A stretch of DNA of 64,000 bases, taken from assembly GCA_018993265.1 (NCBI GenBank), contig JAGKSW010000010.1:30851-94850 (forward strand), in the 5' to 3' direction. This DNA comes from Nostoc sp. TH1S01 (GTDB lineage: Bacteria; Cyanobacteriota; Cyanobacteriia; Cyanobacteriales; Nostocaceae). Positions 1 through 8,447 of the stretch are shown here, piece by piece. Every line of letters starts with the position of its first letter. The stretch's first letter is position 1. The position numbers and the translations under genes are program-made. The notes under the pieces were generated by a model. That model made no database searches and had not been told where the DNA came from. It saw only the letters and a list, made by a program, of their open reading frames with translations.

Positions 1-32
1 TTATATTGTATTAAATAACTATTTAGCTGATT

Positions 33-764
33 ATGGGGAAAGCTGTGCGTGATGATTTACAGGGCTTAGAAATTAGTCAAAAGGAATTACAACAACTTAC
101 TAATTTGCCTGTCAAATATCAACTAGTTTTAATTACTAATCCTCTAAAAGAATTTAGTAAACAGCTTATATATAAAATGAAAGGCTCTGAAGGGGCTACC
201 GTAGTTTTTATTAGCTTTTCTATATTTGTTTTTACCTATCTAATTGTTGATATCATTATTAAGTTGTTTGCCAATTGGTTAACAATTCCATCCTGGATAT
301 TATTACTAGTAATGTGTTTTGTAGGTAGTGCTGGAATACAGTTATTTTTTTATTTATTATGGCGTAATTTTCGGAAAATATTAAAAGAGAATATGACCCA
401 TTCTCTCCAAATTCTCTTAAATGATGTTGACCGATATAATGCAGTTATTCAAGCAATAGATATTAATGACCAAATAGAAGCGGCCGGAAATCCTGAAGTT
501 AGTATTCAAGAACGAGAAAAAGTAATTGCAGCATTACAACTTACCAGAGCCGATTTAGTACGTGCTTTGAAGACAGAAAGAATTTTGCGAGAAAATCAGA
601 ATTTTATTATTAATAATGCAGAGTTATTTGCCAATAATTTAGCAGCTTTGGCAACAATGCAAGTTACAGAAAAAGCTACTGAGCATGGCAAGTTGTTAAA
701 TGAAGCATTACAGATTGCTTTAGATGTGCAGTATGAAATGAAAAAGTTACAAAGTCAAGGATGA
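33..764 (+). CDS. Two-helix membrane protein with coiled-coil tail, unknown function
   Basis: A 243-residue protein that I cannot assign to a named family. Two strongly hydrophobic segments, about residues 55-77 and 87-110, form a membrane hairpin. They are preceded by a polar N-terminal region and followed by about 130 charged residues rich in Glu, Gln, Leu and Lys with a helical, coiled-coil-like character. No catalytic motif is visible. The gene stands alone: only 32 bases precede it in the window and a repeat-rich gap follows. Base composition is AT-rich. It is probably a real cyanobacterial hypothetical protein of the inner or thylakoid membrane. The start is the first in-frame ATG available. 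Confidence 0.7.
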   Translation: MGKAVRDDLQGLEISQKELQQLTNLPVKYQLVLITNPLKEFSKQLIYKMKGSEGATVVFISFSIFVFTYLIVDIIIKLFANWLTIPSWILLLVMCFVGSAGIQLFFYLLWRNFRKILKENMTHSLQILLNDVDRYNAVIQAIDINDQIEAAGNPEVSIQEREKVIAALQLTRADLVRALKTERILRENQNFIINNAELFANNLAALATMQVTEKATEHGKLLNEALQIALDVQYEMKKLQSQG

Positions 765-1006
765 ACGGGATATATAGGAATCCGATTTGATTTCTGAATC
801 TAATTGTGTGGTGCGCCAAGCGCAGCGCAAGCGCGATAGGCAGGGAGTAGGAAAGAAGCCTGACCTGGGTGTACTGATTTTTTCATAAATCAAATATGAG
901 TCCTATAGCTATTGCGTAAGTTTTAATTACGTTGCATAAATGCTAAGACCGATACATATAGATTAAATGAAAAGTACAGATTAAATTTCCGTATTGGTAA
1001 AGCATC
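765..1006. repeat. Intergenic gap with interspersed-repeat fragments
   Basis: No gene is seen. The middle part (about 808-850) is GC-rich and carries a 'gcgccaagcgcagcgcaagcgc' type core of the sort scattered through Nostoc intergenic DNA, followed by a short 'cctatag...' segment that also looks like intergenic repeat DNA. The last 40 bases presumably hold the promoter of the secreted protein downstream. Confidence 0.35.
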
Positions 1007-1438
1007 ATGAAAAACATAACCAAGTGGCTTTTGGGCTTGGCGATCGCTCCTGCTAGTGTATTATTAGTATCTAGTCACACTCAAGCTAGTCAAGTTGTAG
1101 GCGAGTGGTTCTTTGGTTTGTGGGATTGTAACATTGACGGTAGACCAGCCCGAATGGAATGGAAAGTAGTAGATGACCCTCAAACTAATTGCAATGGTAA
1201 TGTTTGCTCTACTACTTCTGGTGTGCGTTTAGTTGGGCGGTTCAGTGATAACGGTAGTGCGTGGGTTCCTTTAGCAAAACGTTTTTCTAGCAGCCGCAGA
1301 CAAGATTTAGGTATTCGTTATTTAGGCGCAGAACAAGATAATTGGTATCTGAAATACAACAGTCAGACTCGACGCGCAGAGGGTTGGACAACCTGGCGGG
1401 GAAATCGCTATCCACTACAATGTCGTAAACGCAGATAA
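1007..1438 (+). CDS. Small secreted cyanobacterial protein (DUF6006-like)
   Basis: A 143-residue exported protein. Residues 1-28 form a classical signal peptide: a Lys-containing start, a hydrophobic core 'LLGLAIAPASVLLVSS' and likely cleavage after HTQA or QAS. The mature part has four cysteines (in WDCN, TNCN, NVCS and LQCR), which suggests two disulfides, and a 'DGRPARMEW' stretch that I associate with the cyanobacterial DUF6006 family; that assignment is from memory. No enzymatic motif is seen. It probably acts in the periplasm or outside the cell. The gene is monocistronic, with degenerate repeats immediately downstream. Confidence 0.75.
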   Translation: MKNITKWLLGLAIAPASVLLVSSHTQASQVVGEWFFGLWDCNIDGRPARMEWKVVDDPQTNCNGNVCSTTSGVRLVGRFSDNGSAWVPLAKRFSSSRRQDLGIRYLGAEQDNWYLKYNSQTRRAEGWTTWRGNRYPLQCRKRR

Positions 1439-1471
1439 GTGGTAGTAACCAAACATTTGCTGTTCAAAGAA

Positions 1472-1691
1472 TAAAAGTTTGAGTTCTGAAGGCGAAGTTT
1501 CAACCTTTTTACTCGAACGTTGAGGTTCAGAGGCTAAACGTTGAGCCTTTTTGCTCGAACGTTGAAGTTCAAAGGGCGAAAGTTGAGCCTTTTTACTTGA
1601 ACATTGAGGTTCAGAAGGTGAACGTTGAGCCTTTTTGCTCGAACGTTGAAGTTCAAAGGGTGAACGTTGAACCTTTTTGCTTGAACGTTGA
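1472..1691. repeat. 42-bp tandem repeat (about 5.2 copies) with 21-bp sub-periodicity
   Basis: Units can be laid out at 1472-1513 (degenerate), 1514-1555, 1556-1597, 1598-1639 and 1640-1681, with a partial unit from 1682. Each 42-bp unit is itself two diverged 21-bp halves, both containing a 'gaacgttga'-like core followed by 'ggttcagagg' or 'gcctttttgct'. Because 42 is a multiple of three, one frame stays open (NVEVQRVNVEPFC-type translation), but there is no ATG or ribosome binding site. I regard it as non-coding repeat DNA. Confidence 0.85.
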
Positions 1692-1752
1692 GCATTTGAG
1701 GTGGATGTATCAGAAAATTTTCTGCGTTGGATGTTGTAAGATGTGTGATTTT

Positions 1753-1785
1753 CTCACGCAGAGGCGCAAAGACGCGGTGAAGAAT
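1753..1785. repeat. Interspersed 'ctcacgcagaggcgca' repeat, copy 1
   Basis: The core 'ctcacgcagaggcgca' recurs at 10210 and 19565 in this window and has a relaxed relative near 11090. It is a dispersed Nostocales repeat of unknown role, always intergenic here. Confidence 0.7.
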
Positions 1786-1930
1786 AAGGGTATTTTTGAA
1801 TTTTTTGACAATTGCTTTGCGAAAATTGCCGAGTCCGGCATGATTGACTTAACAGTAATCAGTGAAAAGTGAACAGTAATCAGGAATATATTTTGAATTC
1901 CCTCACTTCTAAGCGGGGAAGGGGAGACAT

Positions 1931-2044
1931 GAGGCTTTACGGGCTGCACAGTTAGATTTGTTGAATAGTCAAGAGTATAGCGAACCGCAATTTTGGGCGG
2001 CGTTTGTTCCTTCTGGTAATTGGACTCCTTTGAGTGGGAAATAG
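1931..2044 (+). pseudogene. Orphan C-terminal fragment of a CHAT-domain protein
   Basis: Reading from 1931 gives 37 codons and a stop: a Leu/Gln-rich stretch 'QLDLLNSQEYSEPQFWAAF' followed by VPSGNWTPL. This matches the terminal strand-helix of cyanobacterial TPR/CHAT caspase-like proteins, where 'PyyWAaFvpiGnW' ends the protease fold. An in-frame stop lies at 1910-1912, there is no start codon, and the upstream sequence is unrelated repeat DNA, so only the tail survives. Assignment rests on the recalled family motif. Confidence 0.6.
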
Positions 2045-2051
2045 AAGATTT

Positions 2052-2092
2052 AGATCCCCGACTTTTTTGAAAAGTCGGGGATCTGGTTTTTT
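2052..2092 (+). terminator. Perfect 15-bp hairpin with T-run
   Basis: The arms at 2052-2066 and 2070-2084 are perfect complements (agatccccgactttt) around a 3-nt loop and are followed by 'ggtttttt'. It has the form of a rho-independent terminator. It lies just after the CHAT fragment and may be a relic of that gene, or a dispersed hairpin repeat. Confidence 0.65.
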
Positions 2093-2169
2093 GAACGATC
2101 GCCTAAAATTAGTAAGTCTTAACCAACAAAAAGCGATCGCATTCATTAAACCATCCAACTAGATTTGAT

Positions 2170-2682
2170 ATGCCAATCGAATATCCAGAATATTGGACAC
2201 ATCGTCAATGGATGAGTCGGGCTTTAGAAATCGCCCAAGCCGCAGGAGAGGCGGGTGAAATTCCAGTTGGCGCTGTCATCGTCGATAGTCAAGGAAATTT
2301 GATTGCTGAAGGTGAAAATCGCAAAGAACGGGACAAAGATCCCACAGCCCACGCGGAAATTGTAGCGATTAAAGCAGCGTCGCAAATTTTACATAGCTGG
2401 CGACTGCATGAATGTACTTTATATGTAACTTTAGAACCTTGTCCGATGTGTGCAGGGGCAATTATTCAATCCCGTTTGGGAATACTTGTATATGGAGTGG
2501 ACGATACTAAAACTGGCGCAATTCGGACTGTACTCAATATTCCCGATAGTGCTGCTTCTAATCATCGTCTGCAAGTCCTGGGAGGTATTCTAGAATCAGC
2601 TTGTCGCCAGCATTTGCAAGCTTGGTTTGCCACTCGCAGACTTCAACAAAAAACTACAGACAGCAAGAAAACTGTCCAATAG
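2170..2682 (+). CDS. tadA: tRNA-specific adenosine deaminase TadA
   Basis: This enzyme deaminates adenosine-34 to inosine in the anticodon of tRNA-Arg(ACG), in the cytoplasm, and is essential for decoding CGN codons. The 170-residue protein has the full zinc-dependent cytidine/deoxycytidylate deaminase signature: H61-A-E63 (zinc ligand His and catalytic Glu) and P-C91-P-M-C94 (the two Cys ligands). Length fits TadA (about 150-170) better than riboflavin or guanine deaminases. It begins a plus-strand pair with plsC, 85 bases apart. The C-terminal 'QQKTTDSKKTVQ' tail is non-conserved. Confidence 0.93.
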   Translation: MPIEYPEYWTHRQWMSRALEIAQAAGEAGEIPVGAVIVDSQGNLIAEGENRKERDKDPTAHAEIVAIKAASQILHSWRLHECTLYVTLEPCPMCAGAIIQSRLGILVYGVDDTKTGAIRTVLNIPDSAASNHRLQVLGGILESACRQHLQAWFATRRLQQKTTDSKKTVQ

Positions 2683-2767
2683 CAACTACACAATATATAA
2701 AAGAGAATTTACGGTTTAATTAATCACTATTTAATAACCTTCCACTGGGTAATTCGCAGCTACCGAC

Positions 2768-3538
2768 ATGATAAAACTTGACTTTTCCAAAAATACGTAC
2801 GAGCTAAAGCCAATACCAAAGAAACCAGTAAATCACCAGGTGGCTGATGCAACCTCACAAGTTTCTCCTGTGTTAGGGCCGATGGCGTATCATTTGGGAC
2901 GGCATCTGCTTTTACCTTTGTTCTTCGGCAGAATCACCATTACAGGACAACACAATATTCCCACAACAGGCCCGATTATCTTAGCACCTACCCACCGATC
3001 GCGTTGGGATGCCTTAATTGTCCCTTATGCTACTTCCCTGATTACTGGCGCAGATTTGCGCTTTATGGTGACTATTAGTGAATGCCAAGGTTTACAAGGC
3101 TGGTTTGTGCGTCGTTTAGGTGGATTCCCCGTAGATCCCACACATCCCACAATTTCCACCTTACGTCATGGTGTTACTTTGCTGGAGCAACGAAAAACCT
3201 TGGTCATCTTTCCCGAAGGCGGCATTTTCCGCGATGGCAAGGTTCATGGTTTAAAATCTGGAATTGCCCGCTTGTCTTTGAGTGCCGAAATGAATCACCC
3301 AGGACTAGGGGTAAAAATTGTCCCCATGAGTATCAATTACAGCGAACCCTATCCTAACTGGGGGACAGATGTGCATATTAACATTGGCAACCCTCTTAAT
3401 GTTGCAGAATATACTAATGGTTCAGTTAAACAAAATGCAAAACGCCTGACAGATGAGTTAGCCAAGGCGTTGCAAAACTTAAATCATCAAGAAGCAGAAG
3501 TGACCGATGGGCAATGGTCAATGGTCAATGGTCAATAA
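2768..3538 (+). CDS. plsC: 1-acyl-sn-glycerol-3-phosphate acyltransferase (PlsC family)
   Basis: It transfers an acyl group to lysophosphatidic acid to make phosphatidic acid, the precursor of membrane glycerolipids, at the membrane face. The 256-residue sequence holds the family blocks: HX4D as H76-RSRW-D81, then a 'FPEGGIF' block near residue 150 and 'VPMSINYSEPY' near 190. There is an N-terminal extension of about 40 residues before the first hydrophobic stretch. The last 12 or so residues (GQWSMVNGQ) are encoded by a CAATGGT heptamer repeat that runs on past the stop, so the original stop was probably lost to repeat insertion. Confidence 0.88.
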   Translation: MIKLDFSKNTYELKPIPKKPVNHQVADATSQVSPVLGPMAYHLGRHLLLPLFFGRITITGQHNIPTTGPIILAPTHRSRWDALIVPYATSLITGADLRFMVTISECQGLQGWFVRRLGGFPVDPTHPTISTLRHGVTLLEQRKTLVIFPEGGIFRDGKVHGLKSGIARLSLSAEMNHPGLGVKIVPMSINYSEPYPNWGTDVHINIGNPLNVAEYTNGSVKQNAKRLTDELAKALQNLNHQEAEVTDGQWSMVNGQ

Positions 3539-3566
3539 TTAACAGGGAACAGGGAACAGGGAATAG
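3512..3566. repeat. STRR: CAATGGT heptamers followed by AGGGAAC heptamers
   Basis: Three copies of CAATGGT (3512-3535), then a second heptamer family 'cagggaa' repeated three times (3542-3566). The first array overlaps the 3' end of plsC. Confidence 0.85.
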
Positions 3567-3615
3567 TTTAGAGGGTTTCATTTATTTCTATTTCCATATT
3601 TTCTTTGTCCTTCAT

Positions 3616-5718
3616 TTAATTACCAATGACTAATTCCCAACTGTTTAATCTGCCGATATCTTGCGGTGCAGCATCGATGAGCCATAATTGCCAGCGTCCT
3701 TGACCAGATATAGATAGCAACTGCTTGAGGGCTGGATGCGATCGCACATTATAAGTTGTCTGCAAATTTGTCCGTCTGCCTAAAGTCCGGTTTTGTAACA
3801 AAACTGACTGATTATTCGGTGCTATTAAGTAAATTTCTACATCGCCTAAAAACTCGTGAGAGACATTCACGCTCACTTGAATATCTCTAACTAAAATAGC
3901 TTCGTTAATGGCGATCGCACTTTTTACACCTTGGCGATCGTTATCTGGAATGCCTACGGAGTTGGTATTACTCAGCCGCAACTGTTGACTAACAGGTGAT
4001 GGGCCTTCTCGCATTTGCTTCGCGGCTTGGACGGCTTTAGCGGCGTTGACTTTGCCATAGCCAAACCATTGGGAATGACCATTACCATCGTAAGTCCCGC
4101 CCTTTAAACCTAATTGCGGGTCGGAATTCGGGTCAACTATCTTATCGGCAGTTTCTTGTAAGATGCGTTTAACTTGTTGAGCAGTTAAATCGGGATTCGC
4201 TGATAAAACTAAAGCTGCTACCCCAGCCACCACAGGTGTAGCACTGGAAGTCCCACCAAAATTACTAGTAAAATTGCCTTTGTCGTAACCTGCGGCTCCT
4301 AATTGGTCAGTGGTGAATACACCTAAACCGCTAAGATAAGTAGCGATCGTAGGTTGGGTATACACATAACCTTTTTCGGGAAATGACATTCCTGGTGGCG
4401 CATTATTACTAGGCGCACATACAGCAATACTATCTCCCCAATTACTGTAAGCCGCTTTCTTATTCAAACTAGTGGAAGCCGCAACAGCCATCACATCAGG
4501 ATGTACTGCAAAACCACTGAGCCATTCAGTTTTACCTTGTAAAGTTTTATCAGGCCAATTTTGTTCAATAACACTACCATTAATTGGACGGTTGGCATTG
4601 CCCGCAGCAAAACAAATTACACATCCTTTTCCTTTCCTTCCTTTGGTAGCTGCACGGGTAATCGCTGCCCGTTGACGCAAGGATAAGGGAAAATACACAG
4701 CCGAAGCTCCCCAACTGCAAGAAATTACACTTGCACCTTTATCAATTGCCCAATTAAAGATTTGCTCAACAGATTCATCATCTAAATAGCCAGTGGTACG
4801 GATAGGCATAAAAGCACAACCAGGCGCCACCCCCACAATACCCGAACCATTTTCTTCGGCAATAGCTACCCCTGCACAAGCCGTCCCGTGACTGGTTTCC
4901 TTAGCATCTGGTAAAGGTAAAAAATCATTTTGTCTTAAATCTCTAGGAGCAACAACTTTCCCTGAACCTTGAAAGTCAGGGTGATTCAAATCAAAAGAAT
5001 CATCCACCACAGCCACAACTACAGAACGCACACCGCGAGTAATATCCCAAGCTTTTTCGACTGAGATATGGGAACCTAAGACTAATTCCTCACCGCCACT
5101 ATGGTTTAAGTACCACTGTTGGACATAAAGCGGATCACGGGGCTTGTAATGTGTCTCGCTGTTAATAATAATGTTAGGTTCAGCAGCTAAAACTTCTTTG
5201 AGTCCTTGCAGCTGATTCGTAATTTTAATCGGGTTTTCTGTAGCTTGTTTACTAACTAAAAATACGAAAGTGTTAGGGATACCAAGAACAGGTTTATCTT
5301 GAATTAAGCTGTATGTGCTGGCTATAGCATTAATTCTAGGGGCTTCGATCTCTTCTAAAAATTGAATAGTAATTTGGTCGCCCAAGTAAACAAAAGTGCC
5401 AGGATTATTTTTAATAGTGTAAACATGACTGGCAAAGGCTACATTTTCCGCCGCGCGTGCTTGAGCCATAGCCGTATCTAACTGGGCGGGTGCAACCTGG
5501 AATAATTCTAGTTGTGCTTGCGGAATACTCCGCTGCCAAATACCCCAAGTTACCTGAGATAATTGTTGAGGTGTAAAATCGGTAGCTGGGCGGATGGTGA
5601 AACGGTCTGTTGCTTTTTCTAACACTAATTCTTCACCACCGCGTTGCAGAACAACTCCCAAATTGCTTGCTGGTACACCTGTGGTTGGAAGATCAGAGGA
5701 ATTGATGCGATCGCTCAT
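3616..5718 (-). CDS. prcA: Subtilisin-like (S8) protease with C-terminal P-domain, PrcA-like
   Basis: A 700-residue serine protease. The catalytic triad is visible as D239 (in AVVDDS), H277 (in SHGTA) and S491 (in GGTSSATP), with the oxyanion Asn at N374 (AAGNAN). Residues 1-190 form a long N-terminal region without an obvious signal peptide. Residues about 610-700 form a proprotein-convertase P-domain (beta-rich, ending 'RLNSWELVIGN'). This architecture matches the calcium-dependent protease PrcA of Anabaena, a trypsin-like enzyme that cleaves after basic residues; the symbol is a homology inference. It faces plsC and diverges from the secreted protein at 5891. Confidence 0.85.
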   Translation of the reverse strand: MSDRINSSDLPTTGVPASNLGVVLQRGGEELVLEKATDRFTIRPATDFTPQQLSQVTWGIWQRSIPQAQLELFQVAPAQLDTAMAQARAAENVAFASHVYTIKNNPGTFVYLGDQITIQFLEEIEAPRINAIASTYSLIQDKPVLGIPNTFVFLVSKQATENPIKITNQLQGLKEVLAAEPNIIINSETHYKPRDPLYVQQWYLNHSGGEELVLGSHISVEKAWDITRGVRSVVVAVVDDSFDLNHPDFQGSGKVVAPRDLRQNDFLPLPDAKETSHGTACAGVAIAEENGSGIVGVAPGCAFMPIRTTGYLDDESVEQIFNWAIDKGASVISCSWGASAVYFPLSLRQRAAITRAATKGRKGKGCVICFAAGNANRPINGSVIEQNWPDKTLQGKTEWLSGFAVHPDVMAVAASTSLNKKAAYSNWGDSIAVCAPSNNAPPGMSFPEKGYVYTQPTIATYLSGLGVFTTDQLGAAGYDKGNFTSNFGGTSSATPVVAGVAALVLSANPDLTAQQVKRILQETADKIVDPNSDPQLGLKGGTYDGNGHSQWFGYGKVNAAKAVQAAKQMREGPSPVSQQLRLSNTNSVGIPDNDRQGVKSAIAINEAILVRDIQVSVNVSHEFLGDVEIYLIAPNNQSVLLQNRTLGRRTNLQTTYNVRSHPALKQLLSISGQGRWQLWLIDAAPQDIGRLNSWELVIGN

Positions 5719-5890
5719 AATGGACGATGGTAATTAGTATACAGAGGCACTGGGAACTCGATTAAACCGATTTTCAGTCTAAAACAAAGAAACCTAGTAT
5801 ATAGCTGTGTTTTGTTTAAAACGAAAACAAAGTTAAGATACCCAAAGTTTCCCTTAGTATTTGTATATATTTGTCACACCCATTTGATCC

Positions 5891-6475
5891 ATGAAAATAG
5901 CTGCAACTGCGCCTCTCATTGGCCTCAGTTCCTTCTCAGTCATCGTCCTCTTGAGTTTGCTATCACCTGCCAACGCTCAAGTGCTTTATAGCCAACAAGC
6001 ACAACCTATAGACCCTAATGCTCCCAATAATCTCCGTCCTGCTTCCCAAAATAATAGCCTTTTAAGCATTGAGGGGGGAGAGCGACTGATGAAAGAGGCA
6101 GAAGCAGCTGTTTCCGCCCAGAACTACACCTTAGCCGCCAAAAAACTCCAAGAAGCACGGCAAGTTTATAATCAGCTATCTAACTTTTATCAAGACCTAA
6201 ACTCTAGCTTTTCTGGTATTGACCTGAGAGTATCTGATTCTCAGCGTCAAAGAGCCTTGTTAACCGCCCAAAAGCGAGATGAAGCCACATATCAATTAGC
6301 ACTGGTACATCGCGCCCAAAATCAACCAGAATTAGCCGTACCATTATTAATTCAAATTGTTAAAAGTCAAAACCCCACACGCGATTTAGGTAAAAAAGCA
6401 TATCAACAGCTATTTGAATTAGGTTTTGTTGATACCCCCTACCCCAGACAAGGCGGTTCAACTTCTCAAAAATAA
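5891..6475 (+). CDS. Exported TPR-like protein, unknown function
   Basis: A 194-residue protein with a clear signal peptide (residues 1-29, hydrophobic 'SVIVLLSLLSPANA', likely cleavage after ANA). The mature part is helical; 'GERLMKEAEAAVSAQNYTLA' and 'RAQNQPELAVPLLIQIV' read like two TPR-type helix pairs, separated by a Ser/Gln-rich linker. No catalytic motif. It is presumably a periplasmic scaffold. It precedes bolA on the same strand, separated by STRR DNA, so joint transcription is uncertain. Confidence 0.75.
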   Translation: MKIAATAPLIGLSSFSVIVLLSLLSPANAQVLYSQQAQPIDPNAPNNLRPASQNNSLLSIEGGERLMKEAEAAVSAQNYTLAAKKLQEARQVYNQLSNFYQDLNSSFSGIDLRVSDSQRQRALLTAQKRDEATYQLALVHRAQNQPELAVPLLIQIVKSQNPTRDLGKKAYQQLFELGFVDTPYPRQGGSTSQK

Positions 6476-6493
6476 ATCTTGGTCGTTAGTCAA

Positions 6494-6587
6494 AAGGCAG
6501 GAGGCAGGAGGCAGGAGGCAGAAGGCGGAAGAAGGACATTTCATACTTCACACTACCCTTCGGGAAGCCGCGCAGAGCGCGTCTACA
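6494..6587. repeat. STRR (GGCAGGA)n plus GC-rich palindromic repeat
   Basis: Four or more GGCAGGA heptamers at 6494-6530, followed at about 6554-6587 by 'cccttcgggaagccgcgcag', a GC-rich core of a second dispersed repeat type. It fills the gap between the exported protein and bolA. Confidence 0.8.
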
Positions 6588-6656
6588 CACTTCATACTTT
6601 TTCTCCCTACTCCCTAATCTGCTAATAATAGAGAAGTAGTTTTTTCAGAAATTGCG

Positions 6657-6914
6657 ATGATTAGTCCGCAGCAGATTGAGGCTATGATCAAGGCGGAACT
6701 GCCAGACGCTCAGATACAAGTGCAAGACTTGACAGGTGGTGGAGACCACTATCAAGTTACAGTCGTATCATCGCAGTTTGCAGGTAAAGGACTGGTGCAA
6801 CAACATCAGTTAGTTTATGGTGCGTTGCGGCAAGCTATGTCCACGGAAGCAATTCACGCCTTGGCAGTTAAAACATTTACGCCAGAAACTTGGCAAACAA
6901 CAACCACTTCATGA
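6657..6914 (+). CDS. bolA: BolA family protein
   Basis: An 85-residue BolA/YrbA-type protein. The conserved block '[10 protein letters not shown]' contains the invariant His (about H65) that helps hold a [2Fe-2S] cluster in BolA-glutaredoxin heterodimers, and the region before it ([12 protein letters not shown]) is the class II KH-like core. It lies 75 bases upstream of a CGFS monothiol glutaredoxin, its known physical partner, so the two very likely act together in iron-sulfur cluster trafficking or iron sensing in the cytoplasm. Confidence 0.9.
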   Translation: MISPQQIEAMIKAELPDAQIQVQDLTGGGDHYQVTVVSSQFAGKGLVQQHQLVYGALRQAMSTEAIHALAVKTFTPETWQTTTTS

Positions 6915-6989
6915 AATCAATAGTTCTAAGCTATGTTGAGTATTTGCTATTGATTTTTTTATATCAGTAACATAGGAAACAAAAATACC

Positions 6990-7313
6990 ATGTCACCAGA
7001 AGTCCAAGAGAAAATCGATAACTTAGTAAAACAAAACAAAATTTTTGTTTTTATGAAGGGAACTAAGTTAATGCCTCAATGTGGTTTTTCTAACAACGTT
7101 GTCCAAATTCTCAATACTTTGGGTGTTCCCTTCGAGACATTTAATGTTCTTGATGATTATGAAATTCGTCAAGGCATTAAGGACTATTCCAACTGGCCAA
7201 CTATTCCGCAAGTTTATATTGATGGTGAATTCATCGGCGGTTCTGACATCCTAATTGAAATGTACCAAAACGGATCATTACAGGAAAAAGTGGAAGTTGC
7301 CCTAGCTTCGTAA
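6990..7313 (+). CDS. grxD: Monothiol glutaredoxin, CGFS type (Grx4 family)
   Basis: A 107-residue single-domain glutaredoxin with active site C31-G-F-S, the mark of [2Fe-2S]-binding monothiol Grx rather than disulfide reductases. Other conserved elements are K23 in 'MKGT', '[19 protein letters not shown]' (cis-Pro and glutathione site). It donates or carries Fe-S clusters and pairs with BolA, encoded just upstream. A strong terminator follows directly, ending the bolA-grxD unit. Confidence 0.93.
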   Translation: MSPEVQEKIDNLVKQNKIFVFMKGTKLMPQCGFSNNVVQILNTLGVPFETFNVLDDYEIRQGIKDYSNWPTIPQVYIDGEFIGGSDILIEMYQNGSLQEKVEVALAS

Positions 7314-7345
7314 TTAAAAAATAAACTGCAAATAATCTTAATTAC

Positions 7346-7374
7346 AAAAAAGCCCCCTGTAAGGGGGCTTTTTT
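7346..7374 (+). terminator. Rho-independent terminator after grxD
   Basis: The stem agccccct / agggggct (allowing for the tgta loop) is flanked by A5 upstream and T6 downstream, about 35 bases after the grxD stop. Symmetrical flanks mean it could work on both strands. Confidence 0.9.
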
Positions 7375-7638
7375 GATGGACTACGCTTCCCAAAGCAGAA
7401 AAATTACTCAATGGCTTAGTAGCAAGTAACGAATAAAAAATTTTCTGCTTTTTTAATTAAAATCACAATATTAAACATCCCTCAGGAGAATGAACAAAAT
7501 TACAACGAGTCTGAGGGCATGTTTTTTCAGTACAATCTCTCCCCAAATTTACACCACTGCACACTTGATAAATACAGATAATGTGTTATAATCATCTGCG
7601 TCAATCTACGGTTACTTTTAATTGCTAGAGCAAAGGCA

Positions 7639-7887
7639 TTAGTAGTAATCGTGTTGTGGTTGTGGTTCCGGCATTGCAAAATTTGATGCATCGTACAAGT
7701 AGCGGCTGGCTTCCTCTTCTAAACGATGAATCAGATATGGCTCGATAGCGTTGCCATGTCGCAGTGCGGCTAGATATCCATCCAAATACATCCGCATATC
7801 GTCCATACGATAACCGCGATTCCATAGCTCGACGAAGGCGTCTGTGAGTCTTTGGTAATAGCGGATGGTTTGTGTGTCTTGAAGCAT
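7639..7887 (-). CDS. Conserved cyanobacterial protein (DUF6761-like)
   Basis: An 82-residue soluble protein rich in Tyr, Arg and Glu, with no signal peptide or membrane segment. The 'TIRYYQRLTDAFVELWNRG' start and 'YLDGYLAALRHGNAIEPYL' middle are recognisable as a small, strongly conserved cyanobacterial family that I recall as DUF6761; function unknown. It is transcribed toward grxD, with about 250 bases of gene-free, terminator-containing DNA between them. Confidence 0.75.
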   Translation of the reverse strand: MLQDTQTIRYYQRLTDAFVELWNRGYRMDDMRMYLDGYLAALRHGNAIEPYLIHRLEEEASRYLYDASNFAMPEPQPQHDYY

Positions 7888-8447
7888 AACTGCTGTTTGA
7901 TCTCTTTGGAATGAGAATTGTAAATGATTAACGCTGAAATGTGAAGTGCCACTTTCGCCTTTTTAGCGTTTTTGGCATATAAATTATGCCAATGAGCCTG
8001 CTTTGATCTACCCCCTCCAGCAGCTACAGCGTATTTAGATCCTATTCCAGAAAACTGGGAAATTCATTGTTTGGTAATTTATTCTTATGATTTCTTCTCT
8101 CAACAACCTGATTTTTGTGGCTGAGGTTAAGCTTGATAAAGCTACATTGGCACTCCACGAATAGGCTGAAGGCTAGTTACAGTAATTAAAGTTTGATTGA
8201 GTAGAAGTTCTTAATAAAGTTACATTTTGCTAAAAGCAAGATGATTGTTAAGAAGAACTTTTGATAAGTCTAACAAAAATTTAAGAATATTACTAATTAA
8301 CCTGGGAAATAGGCTGAGTAGAAGATATTGCCGCCCTTCTTTCGAGTAAATGTGAAATGAATTGTGATTAGAAGTAACAAAGGCTACAAAACCTTGAGCA
8401 TGAGCTTGTTACTTTGAAAGTCATCAACGCTAAGGGGTCTTACCGCC
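7888..8447. other. 560-bp gap between divergent genes
   Basis: It contains the promoters of the divergent small DUF gene and the OmpR-type regulator. From 7996 to 8124 a 42-codon frame without a start codon reads like protein (AYLDPIPENWEIHCLVIYS core) and may be a gene remnant. 8125-8447 is AT-rich with no recognisable element apart from a purine-rich AAGGGG about 12 bases before the GTG start of the regulator. Confidence 0.4.

Noticed and set aside
1472..1691. CRISPR array
   Set aside because: The units are contiguous 42-bp tandem copies with no unique spacers, and no cas genes are near.
1597..1872. A 91-residue gene starting at TTG within the tandem repeat
   Set aside because: No ribosome binding site, half of it is repeat translation, and the rest runs through an interspersed repeat.
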